NCBI GenBank assembly: GCA_041498155.1
Contig: JBGQHV010000181.1
Location: forward strand, 1 to 6,417
DNA length: 6,417 nt
Direction: 5' to 3'
Source: DASTHG01 sp041498155
GTDB taxonomy: Bacteria; Gemmatimonadota; Gemmatimonadetes; Gemmatimonadales; GWC2-71-9
Numbering within the stretch: position 1 is the stretch's first letter; the number at the start of each line of letters is the position of its first letter. This document shows positions 1-4,965 of this stretch, piece after piece. The notes under the pieces were generated by a model, which was not told where the DNA came from, ran no database searches, and was given only the letters and a program-made list of their open reading frames with translations. The position numbers and the translations under genes were made by a program.

Positions 1-69
1 ATCCGGGATCGCAATACGGTTCAGACGCTGTATCACACGACGGCGACGCTCGGCCCGCCGCCACGCTGA
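1..69 (+). CDS. possible C-terminal end of a plus-strand gene, unidentified
   Basis: Reading from base 1 in frame 1 gives 22 codons without interruption and then TGA at 67-69; the peptide ends in TLGPPPR. About three quarters of the third positions are G or C, as expected for a coding frame in this DNA, and the stop falls 6 bases short of the stop of the converging protease gene, a usual arrangement for tail-to-tail genes. The piece is too short to assign to a family, and another plus-strand frame is also open here, so chance cannot be excluded. The sequence left of the window would settle it. Confidence 0.4.
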   Translation: MRDRNTVQTLYHTTATLGPPPR

Positions 70-96
70 TCCCGATCAGGGGCCCGCTCGGGCCTC
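66..96. terminator. two adjacent dyads at the convergent gene ends, possible bidirectional terminator
   Basis: Two inverted repeats sit side by side. CTGATC (66-71) pairs with GATCAG (74-79) and contains both stop codons, one per strand. GGCCCG (81-86) pairs with CGGGCC (89-94), extendable by a G-T and a G-C pair, and lies in the last codons of the protease gene. Real hairpins would open to 4-base loops with about 5-6 G/C-rich pairs. Neither is followed by a T run on either strand, so a classical intrinsic terminator is not shown; the call rests on position and pairing only. Confidence 0.3.
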
Positions 97-3000
97 CAAT
101 CGATAGCGGCCGCTCTGGGGATTGCTGTTGAGGTCCACCCCGGCGGTGACCGTCAGAAGATATCTCCCAGGCGTCAGCGTCATGCTGATCGCCGAGCAGA
201 AATTGCGGCTGGCGGCGTTCACGTCGTTGTTCTGCGCCAGCTGCAGCCCAGTCGAATCCGCCAGCGTCAGGATGGTGTTCACGTTCAGCGCGAAGCGACA
301 GAATGCCCCCTGCCAGCCGGTCGTCGCGAAGGTGTACTGCCCGGTTTGAGGAATCGTGACCCGAAACAGATCGGTGAGGTCGGTGCCCTGCGTGAGCGTC
401 GCGTGGGCATAACCGCCCACTACGAGTCGATTGGCCGCTGGGGCCGTGTTGTTCACTTCAGTTTCCGTGGGAAGCCCGATCGAGAAGAACGCGACGCCGC
501 CGGCGCTCGCCGAGACGGCCACCGGGGTCGGCGTCACGGTGCCGCCGAGCGCTCCCCAGCGCCGTCCAGGCACGCCGATCAAGCCGTCGCTGTCTTCGTC
601 CTCCCCGGCGAAGACGTAATATGAGCCTGTGGCCAGGCCGTTGAACGTGAACGACCCGCCGCCGCCGGTGGGCTGCGTGGCGACGAGAACACCGGTCGAG
701 GCATCGTACAGGCGGGCGTAGAGCTGCGCGGGTGGCGCGAGGGTCTGGGTAAGGCTGTTTCGCGCGTTCACGATGCCCGCGCCGTATTGTGCGTCGGCAC
801 CCGGTGATCCCGCATCGAGCGCATAATCGGTGAGTCGTGCTCGCAGCTGCGCGCTCGTGAGGCCGGGATTGGCGGCCAGGAGCAGCGCTGCCACGCCGCT
901 CACATGCGGCGTGGCCTGCGACGTGCCGCCGTAGTAGGCGTAATTGGGTGAGCACGGATTGACCGTGAAGTTGCAGGTCGCGGACAAAATGAGGAAACTG
1001 GCATCGTTGCCCAGGTCTCCACCCGGGGCCGCGATCCCCGCTGTTCCAGCGTAGTTGGAGTAGGACGCCAGCAGGCCGTCGGCAGCCACCGCCGACACCG
1101 CCAGCGCCTCGGGATAGGCGGCCGGACAAAACGGCGCCGTCGCACTGTTGTTTCCGGCCGCCGCGATCACCAACGCGTTGGCGTTCGTCGCCGCAATGAC
1201 CGCGTCGTGAAGGACATCCGGCCCGGAGGACGGGCAGCCCCCGCCCAGGCTGACGTTGATGACGCGCGCAGCGCTGGGCGCCTGAACGAACCCGCCGACA
1301 CCGTTCGAGGCGGGAAGACCGGCCGCATACAGGATCCCCTGCGCCACGTCGAAGGAGGTGCCGCCCAGAAGGCCGAGCACTCGCACCGGACGAATGCTCA
1401 CAGTCCAGTTCACTCCGGTCACGATCAGGCCGTCATTGCCGACGGCCCCGATCGTCCCAGCCACGTGCAACCCGTGGCCACCGATGGAGAAGTGTCCCAT
1501 GAGGCAGGTGTTCGCCTGATCCGGGATGAAATCATCCGGAATCGTCGGATCCGGATCGTAGCCATTCCCATCGTCTGCGTTGTCGATCGTTCCCCCGGCG
1601 CAGAGACTGTCCGGATCCATCGAGACGAAGTCGTATCCATCATTCGTCAGATTCGCGGCGACCGCCGGGTGGTCGAAGCGGATGCCATTGTCGACTACTG
1701 CCACCAGCACGCTGGCGCTCCCGGTCGTGATGCTCCACGCCCGCGGCAGGTCGATCATCGTGTAGTTCCACGATTGGTCCGGGTAGGCAAGATCATTGGG
1801 GATCGTGTCGCCGGCGGTTCGCGTGCGGTCTGCCACGAAGATGCGGCGGTCGCGCTCGACGGCGGCCACCCCCGGATCGGCGCGCAGCAGGCTCGCGATT
1901 GAATCGAGCAGCTCCGGCCGCGCGACGCGCACGCGCGCGGCGAGGATCGCGGGCGAGACGTCGCGAACCCGCAGCTGTCCGGCCGCCTCGCGGGTCGTGA
2001 GGCGCGAGCGGATGGCCGCTAGGACCGCCTGGGCGGTCACCGGGGAGGCCATGGCGACCGCGCCGGCGCGTGGAGCGCCGAGCGGCGCGGGACGGAACGT
2101 CACGATCAGGTCGCGCGCCGTGAATCTCGGTTGTGCACTCATGCCGGCACCTGGCGCCACGACAGTGTTCGCGAACGCGCCACCCCCGCCGCTGGCTCGG
2201 GCGGGTGCGGTCAGAAATCCGTTCGTCACCGTCACCGTGCCAGTGAGGCTGCCTGCTGCGGCGAGGACGGACGTCGCGGTGAACGCGAGGGCCGGCGGAG
2301 TCAATCCGGTGACCGACGCCTGCGCGGATTGGGACCCCGCCCCACTCCCCAGCGTCCAACTGATTGAGGCTAACCCTTGCGCTGTCGTCACCGACGACGG
2401 AGCCGACACCGTGCCGCCGCCGCCCGTGACCTGCCAGTCTACGCTGACCCCGCCGACCGGGTGGTTGCCAGGCGCCTGCACCGAAGCCACGAGCGGCTGC
2501 GGCAAGGCGGCGCTCGCCCCTCCGGTTTGCTGGTCGCCGGAAGACACCGTGAGCTGACCGCTGGTGAGCGCCCCGGTGGCCGAGAAATCGGCGGCCGGCC
2601 CGGGCACGCCTGGGATCGTCGCTCGGAGCGTCTGTGCGCCCGCACCGACGGTGTAGCCGAGCGTCCAGGTAATCCGCGCATGGCCCAGGGCATCGGCGGG
2701 CGAGGTGCCCGCCGAGAGCGTGCCGGCACCTCCCGTCACCGTCCAGACGACGGACTGCCCTGCCGCTGGATTCCCCAACGCGTCGGTCACCACCGCGACC
2801 ATCTGCTGGCCCAGCCCCTGCCCAACTTCGGCTTGCTGCCCGCTGCCAGAATCGGCGGAGATCTGCGCCGCAGTTCCTGCCAGTGCGACGGCTGCAAACG
2901 TCACCGGAGAGCCGGCCAGACCGGTGACCGACGCGGTCGCCGTGTCGCGGTCGACGCCGGCCGCTGGTCCTAGCGTCCAGGTGACGGAGGCATGCCCCTG

Positions 3001-3264
3001 GGCGTCGGTGAGCACCGAGGTGGCCGCGAGGTGGCCATCTCCCGCTTTCACGGCGAACGCAACCGCGACTCCGGCCACCGGATTGCCGCCGGCGTCGGTC
3101 GTCTTGACGGTGATTGGCTGCGGCAGCACCTGCGCCACCACCCCGCTCTGGTGGATTCCGGAGAACGCGGCAATGGCCGTCGCCTTGGCTGGGCCGGTGT
3201 TGTCCTTGCAACCGCCCCAGACCAGCAGGGCGGCGATCGCGATGGCAAGCAGACGGCGATTCAT
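76..3264 (-). CDS. lipoprotein subtilisin-like serine protease (S8) with Ig-like, prodomain and PPC modules
   Basis: This is a 1062-residue exported protease that probably acts at the cell envelope. The N-terminus has basic MNRR, a hydrophobic stretch and Cys19 after VWGG, a lipoprotein signal with an unusual Trp at -3. Domains in order: three Ig-like modules (about 30-331); a Gly/Ala-rich linker (about 333-375); an I9/fervidolysin-type prodomain (about 380-478); an S8 catalytic domain (about 490-840); a beta domain like the carboxypeptidase regulatory fold with an acidic EDEDSDG loop (about 846-930); and a PPC domain (about 934-1060). The triad is visible: Asp525 in VVDNGI, His597 in GGHGLHVAGTIG and Ser782 in GGTSQATPHVSG, with oxyanion Asn705 in AAAGNN, so activity is expected. 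An Asp-rich insert lies between Asp525 and His597 and may bind calcium (inference). Besides Cys19 there are eight cysteines, six catalytic-domain and two PPC, spaced as four plausible disulfide pairs. The start is supported by AAAGGAG just upstream and by the signal peptide. The natural substrate is unknown. Confidence 0.93.
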   Translation of the reverse strand: MNRRLLAIAIAALLVWGGCKDNTGPAKATAIAAFSGIHQSGVVAQVLPQPITVKTTDAGGNPVAGVAVAFAVKAGDGHLAATSVLTDAQGHASVTWTLGPAAGVDRDTATASVTGLAGSPVTFAAVALAGTAAQISADSGSGQQAEVGQGLGQQMVAVVTDALGNPAAGQSVVWTVTGGAGTLSAGTSPADALGHARITWTLGYTVGAGAQTLRATIPGVPGPAADFSATGALTSGQLTVSSGDQQTGGASAALPQPLVASVQAPGNHPVGGVSVDWQVTGGGGTVSAPSSVTTAQGLASISWTLGSGAGSQSAQASVTGLTPPALAFTATSVLAAAGSLTGTVTVTNGFLTAPARASGGGGAFANTVVAPGAGMSAQPRFTARDLIVTFRPAPLGAPRAGAVAMASPVTAQAVLAAIRSRLTTREAAGQLRVRDVSPAILAARVRVARPELLDSIASLLRADPGVAAVERDRRIFVADRTRTAGDTIPNDLAYPDQSWNYTMIDLPRAWSITTGSASVLVAVVDNGIRFDHPAVAANLTNDGYDFVSMDPDSLCAGGTIDNADDGNGYDPDPTIPDDFIPDQANTCLMGHFSIGGHGLHVAGTIGAVGNDGLIVTGVNWTVSIRPVRVLGLLGGTSFDVAQGILYAAGLPASNGVGGFVQAPSAARVINVSLGGGCPSSGPDVLHDAVIAATNANALVIAAAGNNSATAPFCPAAYPEALAVSAVAADGLLASYSNYAGTAGIAAPGGDLGNDASFLILSATCNFTVNPCSPNYAYYGGTSQATPHVSGVAALLLAANPGLTSAQLRARLTDYALDAGSPGADAQYGAGIVNARNSLTQTLAPPAQLYARLYDASTGVLVATQPTGGGGSFTFNGLATGSYYVFAGEDEDSDGLIGVPGRRWGALGGTVTPTPVAVSASAGGVAFFSIGLPTETEVNNTAPAANRLVVGGYAHATLTQGTDLTDLFRVTIPQTGQYTFATTGWQGAFCRFALNVNTILTLADSTGLQLAQNNDVNAASRNFCSAISMTLTPGRYLLTVTAGVDLNSNPQSGRYRLEARAGP
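2272..3177 (-). repeat. three tandem Ig-like modules of about 103 residues inside the protease gene
   Basis: Protein residues about 30-129, 131-231 and 233-331 repeat one pattern: an early Q-P or Q-Q strand, a D-x-x-GNP-type turn, a V-W-V or V-D-W strand before Gly-rich GAG or GGG, then A-x-I/V-x-W-T-L-G, and a final P-x-x-F-x-A strand. The WTLG motif falls at residues 96-99, 200-203 and 303-306, a spacing of 104 and 103. At DNA level the complementary string GCGTCCA recurs near 2352, 2661 and 2973, about 310 bp apart. The modules resemble invasin/Big-type bacterial Ig domains and probably form a stalk holding the enzyme away from the membrane (inference). The copies have diverged, so this is old duplication rather than a recent expansion. 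Confidence 0.8.
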
Positions 3265-3267
3265 AGG

Positions 3268-3274
3268 CTCCTTT
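3268..3274 (-). promoter_or_regulatory. ribosome binding site of the protease gene
   Basis: On the minus strand AAAGGAG is followed by CCT and then the ATG at 3264-3262. It matches the anti-Shine-Dalgarno sequence well, but the 3-base gap is shorter than usual. It supports this ATG together with the signal peptide that begins there. The 64-bp gap up to lgt shows no convincing promoter; the best candidate, TCGACA with TACCTT 15 bases downstream, is weak, so read-through from lgt is possible. Confidence 0.6.
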
Positions 3275-3328
3275 CGAACCTCGCTTCACAAGGTATTCGC
3301 TCCGGGGCGATGTCGAGAACCCTGGACG

Positions 3329-4174
3329 TCACGTGTCACTCGGTACCGAGGCGTCGTATCTCGGCTCCGGAACCGTGCGGCTGGAGGTGAGCTTGCATGC
3401 GAGCAAGATGATCCCGGTGACCACCATCGCAACGGAGAGGACCTGGCCCACGCTGAAGGGACCTAGCACCAGCCCCAGCTGCGCGTCGGGTTGCCGCGTG
3501 AACTCCAGCAGGAAACGGATGATGCCGTACCCGAGGAGGAACACGGCTGCGAGCATGCCGGGCCGATACCATCCCCGGGCGACGCCGCGACGCTCGAGAG
3601 CGCGGAGCACGAGGAAGAGGATCAGCCCCTCAGCGATCGCCTCATACAATTGCGAGGGATGCCGCGGGAGTTGTTGCGCGTCCGCCGGGAACACCATCGC
3701 CCACGGCACGGTGGTAACGCGGCCATAGAGCTCCCCGTTGATGAAGTTGCCGACACGCCCAAAGAAGAGCCCCGGTGTGCCGGCCAGCGCCAGCGTGTCG
3801 GCCACCTGCCAGAACGGGACGTGGTGGACACGCGCGAACACCACACACGCTGTCGTCATCCCGATCAGGGCGCCGTGGAACGAGAGCCCGCCGTGCCAAA
3901 TCCGCGCGAATTCGACTGGGTTCTGGAGATAGTGTCTCGGCTCGTACACGATGGCGTACAGGAGCCGGGCCCCGATTAGCATCCCAGCCACGAGGTAGCC
4001 GATCAGGGCGTCGAGCTCACGCTGGGTCAGCAATATCACTCCGCGCTTGATCCGCGCTCGCACGATCCGGTAGCCCACGAGGTAGCCGAGGAAATACATG
4101 AGGCCATACCAGCGCACGGCGACCGGACCCAGGCGGAAGAGCACGGGCGGGATCCGCGGGTAGGGAATGGTCAC
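3329..4174 (-). CDS. lgt: prolipoprotein diacylglyceryl transferase
   Basis: Lgt transfers the diacylglyceryl group of phosphatidylglycerol to the lipobox cysteine of prolipoproteins in the inner membrane, the first step of lipoprotein maturation. The 281-residue product has the family's normal length and a multi-helix hydrophobic profile. The signature GRVGNFINGELYGR is at 139-152. Residues known to matter in the Escherichia coli enzyme have counterparts at a constant offset of three: Tyr23 in RWYG (Y26), His100 in GGLSFHG (H103) and Arg140 (R143); Arg227 in EFTRQPD corresponds to R239. HPSQLYE follows at 172-178. I chose the GTG at 4174-4172 because it gives the family N-terminus (TIPYPRIPPVLF) and overlaps the upstream stop as GTGA. 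An ATG at 4309 in the same frame would add 45 residues that merely reread the end of the phosphatase gene. The neighbouring lipoprotein protease is a natural substrate. Confidence 0.96.
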   Translation of the reverse strand: MTIPYPRIPPVLFRLGPVAVRWYGLMYFLGYLVGYRIVRARIKRGVILLTQRELDALIGYLVAGMLIGARLLYAIVYEPRHYLQNPVEFARIWHGGLSFHGALIGMTTACVVFARVHHVPFWQVADTLALAGTPGLFFGRVGNFINGELYGRVTTVPWAMVFPADAQQLPRHPSQLYEAIAEGLILFLVLRALERRGVARGWYRPGMLAAVFLLGYGIIRFLLEFTRQPDAQLGLVLGPFSVGQVLSVAMVVTGIILLACKLTSSRTVPEPRYDASVPSDT

Positions 4175-4197
4175 GCGGAGTCCGCCGCCTCCCTCCC
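4171..4197 (-). promoter_or_regulatory. GTGA stop-start overlap coupling the phosphatase gene to lgt
   Basis: The TGA of the phosphatase (4173-4171) and the GTG of lgt (4174-4172) share bases as GTGA, the classical layout for termination-reinitiation. A purine-rich GGGAGGGAGG stretch lies at 4197-4188 on the minus strand, 13 bases before the GTG, farther than an ideal Shine-Dalgarno. This suggests that lgt translation depends largely on ribosomes finishing the upstream gene (inference). Confidence 0.65.
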
Positions 4198-4821
4198 GGA
4201 AAAGCGGCGGCGCCGCCACAGGGTCAACGTAGTGACGTATCCCACGAGTGCCGCCAGCACCACGTCGCTCATGAAGTGGGCACCACTGGCGACTCGGGTG
4301 AGCGCGCATCCACCGGCGAGCGCGTACCAGAGAGCCCGGCCTTCGGGGAACAGACGGGCGAGTGCCGCCGCCGCCGCGAAGGCCACTGCCGCCTCACTGC
4401 TCGGCAGTCCGAGCTGGGCAGTCGAGAAGGGATGTTCGGACCAGGGTCGCAGCACATAGGCGCCATCGGTCAGACCGGGGCGCTCACGGCGGAACGCCAG
4501 CTTGAGGATCTCGGCGACGATCCCGCCGAGGGCGGCGGACCAGAACAGACGTGAGCCTCGGCGGGTTGCGCGCTGCAGCGTGTGCCGCACCCGCGGCACC
4601 CAGTCATGCAGGACGAGCGCCAGCGCCACGATTCCCCATAGTGGCAGGTACCCAGCGAGGCGCAGCATCCGACTCCAGCCGCGGTCGTAGATTCCAGAAA
4701 ATGTGAAGTGGTGAAAGATCCACTGATCCGACACTAGCGCGATGAGAGACAGCGATATCAGGGTCGCCGCGAAGAGGATCTCGGGACCGGGCCGTAAGTG
4801 GTTGCGGTCAGTGGAGGTCAT
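4171..4821 (-). CDS. PAP2-family membrane phosphatase with altered second motif
   Basis: This 216-residue membrane protein belongs to the PAP2 (type 2 phosphatidic acid phosphatase) superfamily, whose members remove phosphate from lipids such as phosphatidic acid, phosphatidylglycerophosphate or undecaprenyl pyrophosphate. About six hydrophobic segments are visible (roughly 14-33, 53-72, 92-106, 144-158, 162-175, 187-202). Motif 1, K-x6-RP, is Lys107 to Pro115 (KLAFRRERP). Motif 3, R-x5-H-x3-D, is Arg176, His182 and Asp186, so the nucleophilic histidine is present. Motif 2, normally PSGH, reads PSSE at 140-143: Glu replaces the histidine believed to protonate the leaving group. Activity is therefore probable but not certain, and the substrate cannot be read from sequence. 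The ATG at 4821 has only a weak AAGAG-like upstream site. The gene overlaps lgt by four bases, so the two are very likely cotranscribed. The N-terminus could differ slightly. Confidence 0.88.
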   Translation of the reverse strand: MTSTDRNHLRPGPEILFAATLISLSLIALVSDQWIFHHFTFSGIYDRGWSRMLRLAGYLPLWGIVALALVLHDWVPRVRHTLQRATRRGSRLFWSAALGGIVAEILKLAFRRERPGLTDGAYVLRPWSEHPFSTAQLGLPSSEAAVAFAAAAALARLFPEGRALWYALAGGCALTRVASGAHFMSDVVLAALVGYVTTLTLWRRRRFSGREAADSA

Positions 4822-4856
4822 CCGGAGCGCTCTTGATCAGGACAGTGAATGCTGCC

Positions 4857-4878
4857 CAACACCCGTAGACGGGTATTG
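4857..4878. repeat. imperfect 22-bp inverted repeat upstream of the phosphatase gene
   Basis: ACCCGT (4861-4866) and ACGGGT (4869-4874) form a perfect dyad around AG. After one C/A mismatch it continues for three more pairs (CAA against TTG). It lies 36-57 bp before the phosphatase start and about 90 bp after the receptor stop. It could be an operator for the pap2-lgt unit or a hairpin ending receptor transcription. There is no T run, which favours the operator reading slightly. I saw no clear -35/-10 pair in the rest of the 144-bp gap. Confidence 0.35.
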
Positions 4879-4965
4879 ATGCAGCCGCAGAACGACGGGT
4901 GAGCGGAGAGCATGATCCAAGGCATGCCCCCGCTCCCGTGACGTCGTGCCAAGCGCCAGCCCCAC

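Noticed and set aside
1793..3289. A 498-residue minus-strand frame overlapping the protease gene
   Set aside because: It is an Arg/Gly-rich shadow of the protease in another frame with no signal peptide or domain pattern; the true frame carries the lipoprotein signal, the Ig repeats and the prodomain.
3265..3328. A promoter for the protease gene in the gap after lgt
   Set aside because: The best pair (TCGACA and TACCTT on the minus strand) has a 15-base spacer and a poor -10 box, so it cannot be told from chance.
1207..3466. Long plus-strand open frames (about 230-250 residues, for example 1207-1902, 1796-2557, 2705-3466) opposite the protease gene
   Set aside because: They are antisense to a gene with clear domains and catalytic motifs. 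Their products are rich in Arg, Ala and Pro with no recognisable fold, as expected when GC-rich coding DNA is read in other frames.
4175..4309. A 45-residue N-terminal extension of Lgt from an ATG at 4309
   Set aside because: It rereads the end of the phosphatase gene in another frame and has no Lgt homology features; the GTG at 4174 gives the family's normal length and a GTGA overlap.
4921..4928. GGCATGCC palindrome in the gap after the receptor gene
   Set aside because: An 8-base perfect palindrome is common by chance in GC-rich DNA, has no loop and no T run, and does not form a credible terminator.
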